The notes: a model not told the origin generated them from the sequence alone. Shown: positions 7,632 to 16,397, numbered from the stretch's first letter. The stretch is 27,700 bases of DNA from JALOTE01 sp031422195 (GCA_031422195.1 JANOPZ010000005.1:1-27700), one strand, 5' to 3'. Made by a program: numbers and translations.

Positions 7632-9383
7632 TTAGTTGGTTTCGCGTTTTTTCAAAGCCGCGCCGAGGATATCGCCCAATGAGGCACCGGCATCGGTTGA
7701 GCCATATTGTGCAACGGCTTCTTTTTCTTCAGCGATTTCAAGCGCTTTGATCGAGACTGTTACTTTTTTGGCTTTCTTATCATAGGTCAGAACGCGGGCA
7801 TCAACTTTTTGACCAACAGAGAAACGCTCTGGGCGCTGCTCGTCGCGGTCACGGCTCAAATCACCGCGGCGGATGAAGCTATCAAGACCTGAGTCAACCA
7901 AGCGCACCTCGAGGCCGCCATCATTGATTGCTGTCACTTCACAGGTCACAACTGCGTTCTTGCGTGGCTCGCCGGTTGATGGTGCCGAACTGGAAGCTGC
8001 AGACGTTGCGGCAGATGAAGACGACGTGCCTTCGGATGCGCTGCCTTCTTTGGCGCTGAGCTGTTTGATGCCAAGCGAAATACGCTCTTTTTCAACATCA
8101 ACATCAAGAACCTGCGCTTTAACCATGTCGCCACGGTTATAGTCTTCGATGGCTTGTTCGCCTGCACGTGTCCAATCAAGATCAGACAAATGCACCATAC
8201 CGTCAACATCGCCATCAAGACCGATGAACAAACCAAACTCGGTTTTGTTCTTCACTTCGCCTTCAACAATGGTTCCGGCTGGGTTATTGGCGGCAAAAGC
8301 TTGCCATGGGTTTTCGAGGGTCTGTTTGAGGCCAAGCGAAATACGGCGCTTGGATGAATCAACCTCAAGGATAACCACATCGGCTTCCTGTGTGGTGGAC
8401 AGAATTTTGCCCGGATGGACGTTTTTCTTGGTCCACGACATTTCAGAAACGTGGATGAGGCCTTCAATGCCAGCTTCCAGTTCCACAAATGCGCCGTAGT
8501 CCGTGATGTTCGTAACGATACCAGAGACTTTTTTGCCAATCGGATATTTATCGCCGATGGCTACCCACGGATCAGACTCGAGCTGTTTCATGCCGAGTGA
8601 AATACGGTGTGTTTCTTGGTTGATGCGAATGATCTGCACTTTAACAGTTTCGCCAATATTGACGATTTCGTTCGGGTGGTTGACGCGGCGCCATGCCATG
8701 TCGGTCACGTGCAGCAAGCCGTCGATGCCGCCGAGATCAACGAACGCACCGTAATCGGTGATGTTCTTGACGATACCGTCAACGATTTGGCCTTCTTCAA
8801 GGTTCTGTACAAGTTCTGAACGCTGCTCCGCACGGCTCTCTTCGAGCACTGAACGGCGCGATACCACGATGTTACCACGGCGTTTGTCCATTTTCAGGAT
8901 TTCAAACGGCTGGCTGATGTTCATCAAAGGTGAGACATCGCGGATCGGGCGAATATCAACTTGTGAGCGTGGAAGAAACGCTGTTGCGCCATCCAGATCA
9001 ACCGTAAAGCCGCCTTTGACTTGGTTGAAAATAATACCGTCAACCCGCTCACCGGCGGTGAATTTAACTTCGAGTTTAACCCAGCTCTCTTCACGGCGGG
9101 CTTTATCACGGCTTAGAACGGCTTCAGACAAAGCGTTTTCAACACGGTCAACATAAACTTCAACGGTATCGCCGATTTTCATCGAGCCATCTTTGGCGGC
9201 GGCGCCAAATTCTTTCATTGGCACGCGGCCTTCGACTTTCAGACCCACATCGATAACGACGCTATCTTTTTCAAAGCCGGTAATAATGCCTTTAACAACA
9301 GTGCCTTCGATCGACTGGTCAGCACCAAGGGATTCGTTCAGCAGCGCTTCGAAGTCGCTGCGTGATGGATTAAAATTAGACAT
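7632..9383 (-). CDS. rpsA: 30S ribosomal protein S1
   Basis: Single-strand RNA-binding protein that brings mRNA to the 30S subunit. It has 583 residues and six S1 (OB-fold) repeats at about 25-95, 110-178, 196-267, 283-354, 370-441 and 476-547. Repeats 3 and 4 are the best conserved (NITDYGAFVDLGGIDGLLHVTDMAW; NITDYGAFVELEAGIEGLIHVSEMSW, each given here only by its core). The C-terminus YGSTDAGASLGDILGAALKK is the usual alphaproteobacterial ending. Residues 446-471, between repeats 5 and 6, are almost only Ser, Ala, Thr, Gly and Glu, an unusually long low-complexity linker. The ATG at 9383 has AGGAGAA six bases upstream; an in-frame ATG at 9425 would add 14 unlikely residues. It follows cmk with about 158 bp between, and ends at the terminator at 7577-7606. 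Confidence 0.96.
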   Translation of the reverse strand: MSNFNPSRSDFEALLNESLGADQSIEGTVVKGIITGFEKDSVVIDVGLKVEGRVPMKEFGAAAKDGSMKIGDTVEVYVDRVENALSEAVLSRDKARREESWVKLEVKFTAGERVDGIIFNQVKGGFTVDLDGATAFLPRSQVDIRPIRDVSPLMNISQPFEILKMDKRRGNIVVSRRSVLEESRAEQRSELVQNLEEGQIVDGIVKNITDYGAFVDLGGIDGLLHVTDMAWRRVNHPNEIVNIGETVKVQIIRINQETHRISLGMKQLESDPWVAIGDKYPIGKKVSGIVTNITDYGAFVELEAGIEGLIHVSEMSWTKKNVHPGKILSTTQEADVVILEVDSSKRRISLGLKQTLENPWQAFAANNPAGTIVEGEVKNKTEFGLFIGLDGDVDGMVHLSDLDWTRAGEQAIEDYNRGDMVKAQVLDVDVEKERISLGIKQLSAKEGSASEGTSSSSAATSAASSSAPSTGEPRKNAVVTCEVTAINDGGLEVRLVDSGLDSFIRRGDLSRDRDEQRPERFSVGQKVDARVLTYDKKAKKVTVSIKALEIAEEKEAVAQYGSTDAGASLGDILGAALKKRETN

Positions 9384-9541
9384 ATGTTCTCCTGGATGGC
9401 CGTGCTTACAATTCAAGAACTGCAATTAAAGCAGTGTTTTGCAGGGCCAATGCGCCGGTTCGTGTTGCGAAAACTCTTAGGCCTCACGCGGCTTTGAAAG
9501 CCGTTGGCGCGAACGCGGGGCCGGAGCGGAATGTTACAGAT

Positions 9542-10183
9542 CTAAGCTGCGTAAATGCGCTCAACAATTGCACGCGCAGCATGGAACGCCGCTTCTATAG
9601 ACATGGTAGAGGTATCAAGCAAGTGGGCGTCGGCGGCAGGCCGCAAAGGAGAATCGGCACGGCCGGTATCGCGTTCATCACGGCGCCTGACGTCGGCCAA
9701 GATCGTTTCAAAATCGGCACTGCCGCCATTGTGTATGATTTCATCGTAGCGACGTCTGGCGCGCACTTCAGGCGATGCGGTCACGTAAAACTTTACCGCT
9801 GCATCAGGGCAAACTACGGTGCCAATATCGCGGCCATCCAAAATCGCGCCGCTTGGTGATTTCGAAAAAGCACGTTGCTGCTCAACCAAAATACGCCGCA
9901 AGTCAGGGTAAACGGCGATCTGGGATGCCGCTTCGCCGATGGCATGGGCGGAAAGCACAGAACGATCAAGTTTTGACAGGTCAATTGCCTGCGCCGCCAC
10001 GAGTGCCTGCCGATCATCATCAAGCGCCATGTTTTGGTCAAGCATGGCTTTGGCAACCGCACGATAAGTCAGTCCCGTATCCAAATGTGCCAAACCATAT
10101 TCTGAGGCAATCAGCCGTGCCAGCGTTCCTTTGCCGGAAGCCGCGGGACCGTCAATAGCAATGATAAGAGGCTTTTTTTTCAT
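9542..10183 (-). CDS. cmk: Cytidylate kinase
   Basis: Phosphorylates CMP and dCMP with ATP in the cytosol for pyrimidine nucleotide supply. The 213-residue length is normal for the short Cmk type. The P-loop IAIDGPAASGKGTLA lies at residues 8-22 with Lys18, followed by the substrate-side HLDTGLTYRAVA (33-44). The NMP-binding insert and LDGRDIGTVVCPDAAVKFYV (about 115-134) are typical, and RRRYDEI with RDERDTGRADSPLRPA is the lid region. The ATG at 10183 is eight bases past the aroA stop, so aroA and cmk are transcribed together; rpsA follows downstream. This aroA-cmk-rpsA order is common in Alphaproteobacteria. Confidence 0.96.
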   Translation of the reverse strand: MKKKPLIIAIDGPAASGKGTLARLIASEYGLAHLDTGLTYRAVAKAMLDQNMALDDDRQALVAAQAIDLSKLDRSVLSAHAIGEAASQIAVYPDLRRILVEQQRAFSKSPSGAILDGRDIGTVVCPDAAVKFYVTASPEVRARRRYDEIIHNGGSADFETILADVRRRDERDTGRADSPLRPAADAHLLDTSTMSIEAAFHAARAIVERIYAA

Positions 10184-10191
10184 TTCAACGA

Positions 10192-11529
10192 TTAGCCAAT
10201 TACCGCGCCTAAACCCGTCATCAGCCCCATAAACTCTGGAAAGCTCGTCGCAATCATGGTCGCATCATCCACTGTGACCGGTTTTTCTGATGCCAAGCCC
10301 ATTACCAAAAAGCTCATAGCGATTCTGTGATCGAGGTGCGTTGCTACAGTGCCGCCACCTATGCCTTTGCCGTCGGGCCGTCCACGCACGCTGAGCCAAT
10401 CATGGCCCTCGCTGCAATCAACATTATTGGCTTCAAGCCCGCGCGCCACAGCGGCCAAACGGTCACTTTCTTTCACGCGGAGTTCATCCAATCCATTCAT
10501 CCGGGTTTCGCCTTTGGCAAAACTCGCGGCAACAGCCAGCACTGGGTATTCATCAATCATCGAAGGGGCCCGGTCTGCCGGCACATTAATACCGGTCAGT
10601 TCTGAAGCCCGCACGCGCAAATCAGCAACGTCTTCGCCACCTGCTTTTCTCGGATTTACGATTTCAATATCGCCGCCCATGTCTTGCAGCGTTAAAATTA
10701 GCCCCGTGCGGGTTGGGTTCATCAACACGTTTTCAATCAACACATCTGAGCCCGGCACTATCAAAGCTGCAACCAGCGGAAAGCCTGCCGATGACGGGTC
10801 GCCCGGAACGGCGATAATTTGGCCCTTGAGTTCACCCTGCCCAACAATTGAAATATGCCGAGTACCATTTGCATCCACGGTTACATCGAGTTTTGCGCCA
10901 AAACCTTGCAGCATTTTTTCGGTATGATCGCGCGTAGCAATTGGCTCAATGACAGTCGTTGTGCCGGGCGTATGCAGGCCTGCGAGCAATACGGCTGACT
11001 TTACTTGTGCAGATGCCATCGGCAATGTGTAAGTAATGGCTTTCGGCTTGTTTGGCCCGCGCAATGTCACTGGCAACCTATCTCCAGCTTGGCTTGAAAC
11101 CTCAACGCCCATCTCGCGCAGCGGACCCAGAACGCGGCCCATCGGGCGGCCCGAAAGGGACGCGTCGCCAATATAAGTTGTCGGGAATCCGTAAACACCA
11201 GCCAGCCCCATGGTCAGACGGCAGCCAGTGCCGGCATTGCCGAAATCGAGCGGAAAATTTGGCTCATGCAACCCACCATTACCGGTGCCGTGCACAATCC
11301 ATTCCGCGCCATTGCGCTTAATGTTTGCGCCCATCGCTGCCATGGCTTTGCCGGTGTTAATGACGTCTTCGCCTTCAAGCAAGCCGGTAATACGGGAGAT
11401 GCCAGAGGCAAGCCCGCCGAACATGAGCGACCGGTGCGAGATGGATTTATCGCCCGGCACCCGGGCACTGCCCTTTAAGGCTGGCGATTTGCGGGCGGTA
11501 GCAGGTTTTACAGTTGAACGATGTGACAT
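10192..11529 (-). CDS. aroA: 3-phosphoshikimate 1-carboxyvinyltransferase (EPSP synthase)
   Basis: Sixth step of the shikimate pathway: shikimate 3-phosphate plus PEP gives EPSP. With the start at 11529 the protein has 445 residues. An upstream in-frame ATG at 11577 would add 16 residues, but homologues I know from Brucella begin MSH, as here; neither start has a strong Shine-Dalgarno. The active site shows GDKSISHR (26-33), DFGNAGTGCRLTMGL (95-109), SAQVKSA, GDPSSAGFPLVAAL, RAPSMIDEYPVLA and LRVKESDRLAA, and near the end LDHRIAMSFLVMGL. The whole is of the class II (Agrobacterium CP4-like) type, yet residue 100 is Gly, where CP4 EPSP synthase has the Ala that reduces glyphosate binding. It is divergent from the TIGR02300 gene and runs into cmk. 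Confidence 0.96.
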   Translation of the reverse strand: MSHRSTVKPATARKSPALKGSARVPGDKSISHRSLMFGGLASGISRITGLLEGEDVINTGKAMAAMGANIKRNGAEWIVHGTGNGGLHEPNFPLDFGNAGTGCRLTMGLAGVYGFPTTYIGDASLSGRPMGRVLGPLREMGVEVSSQAGDRLPVTLRGPNKPKAITYTLPMASAQVKSAVLLAGLHTPGTTTVIEPIATRDHTEKMLQGFGAKLDVTVDANGTRHISIVGQGELKGQIIAVPGDPSSAGFPLVAALIVPGSDVLIENVLMNPTRTGLILTLQDMGGDIEIVNPRKAGGEDVADLRVRASELTGINVPADRAPSMIDEYPVLAVAASFAKGETRMNGLDELRVKESDRLAAVARGLEANNVDCSEGHDWLSVRGRPDGKGIGGGTVATHLDHRIAMSFLVMGLASEKPVTVDDATMIATSFPEFMGLMTGLGAVIG

Positions 11530-11739
11530 ATCAAAAAGAGGGGTTGAAACGGGTTTGCCTTTGCCGCCTAGCATCATTCTTTTTGCCGGTCACGAAATAC
11601 ATGGCGCAATTTGGTGCATTTCAGGTCCATTCTGCTTTGACATATGGCGCTTAGGCCGTTAAGGCGACGTTCGATATGCGCAAGGCGTAAAATTTGCTGA
11701 CCTTGCTGCTCATCCCGATCTTATCCAAAGGCTTAAACC

Positions 11740-12198
11740 GTGGCACGCGAAGAACTTGGCACTAAACGTATTGACCCTGAAACGGGCAAAAAATTCTACG
11801 ATCTCGGTAAAGACCCGATCGTTTCGCCTTACACCGGCAAATCCTACCCTTTGTCATTCTTTGCGGTTGAAGCGCCTGCGCTGAAAGAAATGGCGCGCGC
11901 CAAGGTCGCTGGCGATGAAGAAGAGGAAGAAGAGGTCGAGACCGACGAGGAAGAAGGCATTGTTGAAGATGATGCTGAAATCGTAACACTCGACGAGGCC
12001 GACGAAGACGAGGCCCCTGCCCGTAAAGAGGCTGTTGTTTCACCTGATGTTGACGGACCGGGCGATGATGTGCCTGAAGACATCGAGATTGAAGACGATG
12101 AAGATGAGGACGAAACCTTCCTTGCCCAAGAAGAAGACGAAGAGGAAGATGATGTTGCCGGTTATATCGGAGGCGGCGGCCGCGACGACGAAGATTGA
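11740..12198 (+). CDS. TIGR02300 family acidic protein (FYDLN-acid domain)
   Basis: A small protein of unknown function found in Alphaproteobacteria, 152 residues. The conserved part is the N-terminal 40 residues: ELGTKRIDPETGKKFYDLGK followed by DPIVSPYTGKSYPLSFF. The name-giving FYDLN reads FYDLG here. The rest, from about residue 58, is dominated by Glu and Asp (EEEEEVETDEEEG, EIEDDEDEDETFLAQEEDEEEDD), so the protein is extremely acidic and probably disordered. No catalytic or membrane motif is visible. It is divergent from aroA and 135 bp upstream of tRNA-Ala, an arrangement seen in related genomes. The start at 11740 is GTG, in a frame whose next residues match the family. Confidence 0.92.
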   Translation: MAREELGTKRIDPETGKKFYDLGKDPIVSPYTGKSYPLSFFAVEAPALKEMARAKVAGDEEEEEEVETDEEEGIVEDDAEIVTLDEADEDEAPARKEAVVSPDVDGPGDDVPEDIEIEDDEDEDETFLAQEEDEEEDDVAGYIGGGGRDDED

Positions 12199-12333
12199 TC
12201 GGGGCTTAAGCCTTCAACTTTGACCACTAAATTCAAACTGCGCGCTTTTCCTGCTTGATATGGCGCGCAGCTTCACTTAGATCGCGTTCACGACCTGCCG
12301 GAAACCCAAATTCGGCTTTATCCGAAAGGATTA

Positions 12334-12409
<76 letters not shown>

Positions 12410-12608
12410 TTTTGCATGATATTTTTTGCGGCTGTGCGTAAAGTACCTGCGAGGCTATGTTAACAAGCCACTTCCCGCTTTTAGTCCAAGTCTCCAGAAA
12501 GCTTGCAACGTTGATCCCGTTGATTTTACAATGACCTATGGTCCAATGATGGTACTACTCGTCAGGCGTTCCAATTCAAAAATCTGTATCTCTAAGCAGG
12601 AGCAAGTC

Positions 12609-13865
12609 ATGACCACCTTCCCAATAGACGCTGTCCGCGCCTGCTTTCCTGCGATTTTCAGGCCTGCCGTGCCGCCCGTTTTTTTGGACAACGCCGCCGG
12701 GACCCAAGTGCCGCAAATGGTGGTTGATGCAGTATCAGATGCGATGATCAATGCGGCCTGCAACCTTGGTGGCAAGTTTTCGGGCTCTCACCGTGCGATG
12801 ACTATTTGGGATGAGGCACATCAAGCCGGGGCTGATTTTGTTGGCGCTCTATCGCCGCGCGGAATTATCATTGCGGCAAGCATGACAGCGCTTACACTGC
12901 ACATTTCGCGCTCCATTGGCAGGCTCTGTCAAGCGGGTGATGAAATTGTAGTGTCGCGGATGGATCATGAAGGTGATGTTGCCCCATGGCTTTTAATGGC
13001 GCAGGATCGTGGTTTGGTTGTGCGCTGGGTGCCGTTTGATCGGCAAAGCTGGCAGATTGAGCCTGAGGCATTGCGCAATGTCATGAGCAACCGTACTAAA
13101 TTGGTTGCTCTAAACTATGCCAGCAACATGACCGGCTCGATCAATGACATTAAAGCACTTGTCAAAGTGGTTCATGAATTTGGCGCTTTAGCATATATTG
13201 ATGCCGTTCAAATGGTGCCGCACCATTTACCCGACGTGGTGGATTTGGATTGCGATTTTTTGGCTTGCTCCAGTTATAAATTCTTTGGTCCGCATCTGGG
13301 TATTTTGTGGGGCCGCGAAAGCATATTGGAACGGATGGAGGCCTATAAAGTGCGCTGCGCTTCCGAAGATCTGCCTGAAAAATATGAGCATGGAACGCCA
13401 CAAACAGAGTTGTTGGCGGGGCTGGCTGCAACGGCTGATTATCTGGCATGGCTCGGCAGTCAAACCGGCCACACCGGCAAACGGCGCGAAAAAATGTTGG
13501 GTGCTTATGCAGCTTTTCAACAACATGAAACACCTTTAACATTGCGGCTCATTGAAGGTATTCTTGCCATCCCCGGTACAACCATTCACGGCATTACCAA
13601 CCCAAATCGTATTGGGCAAAGGGTGCCGACTGTGTCATTTACACATGCAAGCATTGCGACCCACACATTTGCACAAGCTTTGGCTGATCAGGAAATTTTC
13701 ATTTGGTCAGGACACAACTATGCACTTGAGCCAGCCCGACACTTGGGGTTGGATGAGGATACCGGTGTCGTGCGGCTGGCGATAGCCCACTACAACACTG
13801 CAGAAGAAATAGAACGTACGATATTGGCCTTAGCCAAAGTGGTTGCCGATCATCATCCAACATGA
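12609..13865 (+). CDS. Cysteine desulfurase-like PLP enzyme (class V aminotransferase fold, VC1184 type)
   Basis: PLP-dependent protein of 418 residues with the fold type I class V aminotransferase core. It shows FLDNAAGTQVP (25-35), SRMDHEGDVAPW (116-127) with the ring-stacking His120, LNYASNMTGSIND (168-180), YIDAVQMVPH (196-205) with Asp198, and LACSSYKFFGPHLGIL (218-233) with the predicted Schiff-base Lys224. This pattern fits the VC1184 family (TIGR01976), usually labelled cysteine desulfurase-like. The SufS-type active-site cysteine (RxGHHC) is missing: the aligned segment reads IWSGHNYALEPARHLGL (365-381). Sulfur transfer by the usual persulfide route is therefore doubtful. No suf or isc genes adjoin. 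GGAG at 12599-12602 supports the ATG at 12609; an open frame from 12426 is not credible. Confidence 0.9.
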   Translation: MTTFPIDAVRACFPAIFRPAVPPVFLDNAAGTQVPQMVVDAVSDAMINAACNLGGKFSGSHRAMTIWDEAHQAGADFVGALSPRGIIIAASMTALTLHISRSIGRLCQAGDEIVVSRMDHEGDVAPWLLMAQDRGLVVRWVPFDRQSWQIEPEALRNVMSNRTKLVALNYASNMTGSINDIKALVKVVHEFGALAYIDAVQMVPHHLPDVVDLDCDFLACSSYKFFGPHLGILWGRESILERMEAYKVRCASEDLPEKYEHGTPQTELLAGLAATADYLAWLGSQTGHTGKRREKMLGAYAAFQQHETPLTLRLIEGILAIPGTTIHGITNPNRIGQRVPTVSFTHASIATHTFAQALADQEIFIWSGHNYALEPARHLGLDEDTGVVRLAIAHYNTAEEIERTILALAKVVADHHPT

Positions 13866-13901
13866 TCGGATAAGGAGCTGGCCTGAAATCAAAAACTTGA
13901 A

Positions 13902-13914
13902 CCCAAAAATTGGG
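13902..13914. terminator. Weak bidirectional hairpin between convergent genes
   Basis: CCCAA and TTGGG flank AAA in the 94-bp gap between the convergent PLP-enzyme gene and the RNA methyltransferase gene. On the minus strand it is followed by TTCAAGTTTTT, on the plus strand by CAGTGTTTGTTTGG. The stem is only five pairs, so this is a possible rather than a convincing terminator. Confidence 0.3.
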
Positions 13915-13959
13915 CAGTGTTTGTTTGGTTACATGGTTTCAATCAGATCAAACCCCGCC

Positions 13960-15213
13960 CTAGCGTTTAGCCAACAACACCACCATTTCGACATGGGGTG
14001 TCCATAAAAACTGATCGATTGGTGTGATGCTTACCACGCTATAGCCGCCGTCGAGCAAAATCTTCAAATCGCGTGCGAGAGTTTGCGGGTTACACGAGAC
14101 AGCTGCGATGCGTTTTACAGTGGATTTAGCAAGTTGCTTCATCTGGGTTTCAGCGCCAGCGCGGGGCGGATCGATAACGACTGCGTCAAACTTATCGAGC
14201 TCTTTGGTCATTAAAGGCCGCACGGCAAGATCGCGCTTTTCGGTTGTGAGCGTACGCATTTTTAGGCCTGTTGCGCCGCGCCAAGCTTTATCGAGTGCGT
14301 TAAGGGCCGCGCCTTCGCTTTCTACAGCGTGGACAGTTGCGCGCCTCGCCAGTGGCAAAGCAAATGTACCTGATCCGCAATAAAGATCAGCCACTTTCTT
14401 TGAGCCTTCAAAATAGCCGGTGACGATGCCTTGCATTGCGTGCTCGGCCTGCACTGTGGCTTGCAAAAAGCCTCCGGCCGGCGGCGATACCATAACGCCG
14501 CCAAAATTAACGAGGGGAGCGCGGTGCTCGACAAGAATCTCATCGCCAATCGCTAATCTCGCAAAGCCGTGTTTCAAAACAGTATTAATCAGTGCCCGGC
14601 GCAGGGCATCGTCGGGCTGTTTGACTTTGTCAGCTTGCAAATCCAAACCGGTTTCAGTGGCCGTTACGGTGAGCGAAAACGCACCTTTGGCCAGCGTTGA
14701 GAGTTGAGCACACAGCGAGCGCAATGCTGGCAGTGCCGCAACAATAGCTGGCACGACAACGGCACATTCTTCAATCGGTTCAACGCTATGGCTCATCATG
14801 CGGTTAAAACCGAGCACCAGTTTACCGCTGGCCATAGTGGCTGTGAAGACGGCGCGGCGGCGAGAGGCTGGCGGCGAAACGATAAGATCGCCCAAAACCT
14901 CGTCAATGCCGACAGACTTCAGCGCGGCGGTGATCAGCGAGGTTTTCCATGCGCGATAAGGTTCTGCCTGCCAGTGCTGCGTGGCGCAACCGCCGCAGGA
15001 TGTGAAGTGCTTGCAGACTGGCTCAGTGCGTTCTGGCGAAGGCACCAGCACCGCCATAACATCTGCACGAGAACCGTTGACTGCCAACGTTACCTCTTCG
15101 CCCGGCAAGGTGAATGGCACAAAGACTTTTTCCATTTGGCCTTTGACATTCTCGATTTCGGCAATACCGTCTCCGCCCGCGCCAATTGCCAGGATTTTTG
15201 CTTTCGTTGTCAT
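13960..15213 (-). CDS. 23S rRNA (uracil-C5) methyltransferase-like, TrmA/RlmD family
   Basis: SAM-dependent RNA m5U methyltransferase with an iron-sulfur centre, 417 residues. The [4Fe-4S] ligands appear as CKHFTSCGGC (Cys67, Cys73, Cys76) with Cys150 in IEECAVVVPA as the likely fourth. SAM binding is at VADLYCGSGTFALPLAR, followed by IDPPRAGAETQ. The catalytic nucleophile is Cys374 in AAVSCNPQTLARDL, and the C-terminus DQFLWTPHVEMVVLLAK is typical. An N-terminal TRAM-like strand pattern is seen at about 5-55. Which uracil is modified (U747 or U1939 type) cannot be decided, so no symbol is given. The ATG overlaps the tlyA stop by four bases (ATGA), so translation is coupled. It is the last gene of the run starting at aroC. 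Confidence 0.93.
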   Translation of the reverse strand: MTTKAKILAIGAGGDGIAEIENVKGQMEKVFVPFTLPGEEVTLAVNGSRADVMAVLVPSPERTEPVCKHFTSCGGCATQHWQAEPYRAWKTSLITAALKSVGIDEVLGDLIVSPPASRRRAVFTATMASGKLVLGFNRMMSHSVEPIEECAVVVPAIVAALPALRSLCAQLSTLAKGAFSLTVTATETGLDLQADKVKQPDDALRRALINTVLKHGFARLAIGDEILVEHRAPLVNFGGVMVSPPAGGFLQATVQAEHAMQGIVTGYFEGSKKVADLYCGSGTFALPLARRATVHAVESEGAALNALDKAWRGATGLKMRTLTTEKRDLAVRPLMTKELDKFDAVVIDPPRAGAETQMKQLAKSTVKRIAAVSCNPQTLARDLKILLDGGYSVVSITPIDQFLWTPHVEMVVLLAKR

Positions 15214-15974
15214 TCGTCTCGTTCGATCTGTTTTTGTGCGGCCATCAAATATTCCTGCGTGCCGTCGCCCCCTTCAAGCGGCGATGCGGTAATGCCAAGA
15301 CTTCGCCACTGTGTTTGCGTGTTCAGCCATTGCTCAAGTTCTTGTGCCATGCGCGGGCCATCCTCCGCATTTTTCAACTGGCCGTCTTTAGCGATGCCTT
15401 CGCGGCCAACTTCAAATTGCGGCTTAATCAAAAACACACCAAATGCACCTTCCACCGCTAATTCAAGCGCGGGTGGCAAAGCCAATTTCAGCGAAATAAA
15501 GCTGGTGTCGCAAACAATGAATTCCGGCTCTTCGTAATCGAGATCATCCAACGTCAGTTCGCGTGCATTCAGCCCTTCGGTGGATTTCACGCGCGGGTTT
15601 TGTGCAATACGCGGGTGAAGCTGGCCATGGCCGACATCAATGGCGTGGATTTTAGTCGCGCCGCGTTCAACCAAAACTTGCGTAAAACCACCCGTTGAAG
15701 CACCAATATCGAGCGCGATTTTGCCTGCCGGATCGAGTTGAAAATAGTTTAACGCTGCAACCAGTTTTAGTGCAGAGCGGCTGACAAAACGTGCCGCTTC
15801 ATCAAGGATTTCAATCACGTCAAAATGGCCGATTTCAATAGAAGGCTTTGTAGCCATTACACCATTGACCAAAACAGTACCGCGCAGAACAGCATCACGC
15901 GCCCGCGCCCTTGAAGGATAAAAATGACGCGAGACTAACGCTTGATCGAGACGGGTTTTTGAATTTGTATTCAT
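15210..15974 (-). CDS. tlyA: TlyA family rRNA (cytidine-2'-O)-methyltransferase
   Basis: Predicted 2'-O-methyltransferase of rRNA, historically annotated as hemolysin A. Its 254 residues start with an S4 RNA-binding domain (about 6-60, RLDQALVSRHFYPSRARARD) followed by a Rossmann methyltransferase domain. SAM binding is at ALDIGASTGGFTQVLVERGA, and the catalytic-type residues are Lys in SRSALKLVAAL, Asp in VCDTSFISL and Lys in FLIKPQFEVG. The stop overlaps the start of the downstream RNA methyltransferase by four bases, so both RNA-modifying enzymes are made together. Close relatives occur beside dxs in many Alphaproteobacteria, which fits here. Confidence 0.93.
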   Translation of the reverse strand: MNTNSKTRLDQALVSRHFYPSRARARDAVLRGTVLVNGVMATKPSIEIGHFDVIEILDEAARFVSRSALKLVAALNYFQLDPAGKIALDIGASTGGFTQVLVERGATKIHAIDVGHGQLHPRIAQNPRVKSTEGLNARELTLDDLDYEEPEFIVCDTSFISLKLALPPALELAVEGAFGVFLIKPQFEVGREGIAKDGQLKNAEDGPRMAQELEQWLNTQTQWRSLGITASPLEGGDGTQEYLMAAQKQIERDE

Positions 15975-16016
15975 CAGATGCGCATGACGCGTTTTACCCT
16001 ATCATGCAAGTTTGCT

Positions 16017-16397
16017 TTAGTTTTCTGCCAGCACCAATGCGCCTGTGTAGGCCACGCGCGGCGGGTAAGGCGTTTGAATTTCTGCTACTCGCGCCTTGAA
16101 GGCAGATTGGGCAATAATGATTTCGTTGCCAATCCTTAAAGTTGCCATAAGCCAGATCGGATCATTATTGCGGTCTGCGCTTAACAATAGAGGCCCACGT
16201 TTAACATCCGTTTCCGTAATCATGCGCGTTGTTTCACTTGGATCATAACTATCCCGAATGTCACCGATACGCTTTGCAAGGGTTTCTTTGGCCCAACGTT
16301 CAAGGTTGGTATCATGATCGGGCAGACCTGAGGCGAACGTTACAGTCCCTGATAAAACAACCAGGCCGGTGGCAACAACTATAATTAACCTAGCCAT
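16017..16397 (-). CDS. Hypothetical exported protein
   Basis: From the ATG at 16397 this encodes 126 residues starting MARLIIVVATGLVVLSG, a good Sec signal peptide with likely cleavage after TFASG. An in-frame start at 16517 would put 40 unrelated residues before it, so the internal ATG is preferred, although its ribosome binding site is weak. The mature part is about 100 residues with no cysteine and no motif I recognise; it has an acidic-amphipathic helix-like stretch (DTNLERWAKETLAKRIGDIR) and a hydrophobic strand region (GPLLLSADRNNDPIWLMATL). The protein is probably periplasmic. It lies between dxs and tlyA on the same strand, about 43 bp before tlyA, and may belong to their transcript. 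Confidence 0.65.
   Translation of the reverse strand: MARLIIVVATGLVVLSGTVTFASGLPDHDTNLERWAKETLAKRIGDIRDSYDPSETTRMITETDVKRGPLLLSADRNNDPIWLMATLRIGNEIIIAQSAFKARVAEIQTPYPPRVAYTGALVLAEN

Noticed and set aside
9419..9435. Hairpin ACTGC/GCAGT in the rpsA leader as an S1 autoregulation site
   Set aside because: Only five base pairs; the AU-rich loop is suggestive but too little to claim.
12238..12270. CTGCGCGC/GCGCGCAG inverted repeat between the TIGR02300 gene and tRNA-Ala as a terminator
   Set aside because: The loop is 17 bases and the following CTTCACTT is not a T tract; a role is possible but not supported.
12426..12608. Longer N-terminus of the PLP enzyme
   Set aside because: The frame is open back to 12426, but the extra 61 residues have no family similarity, and GGAG marks the ATG at 12609.
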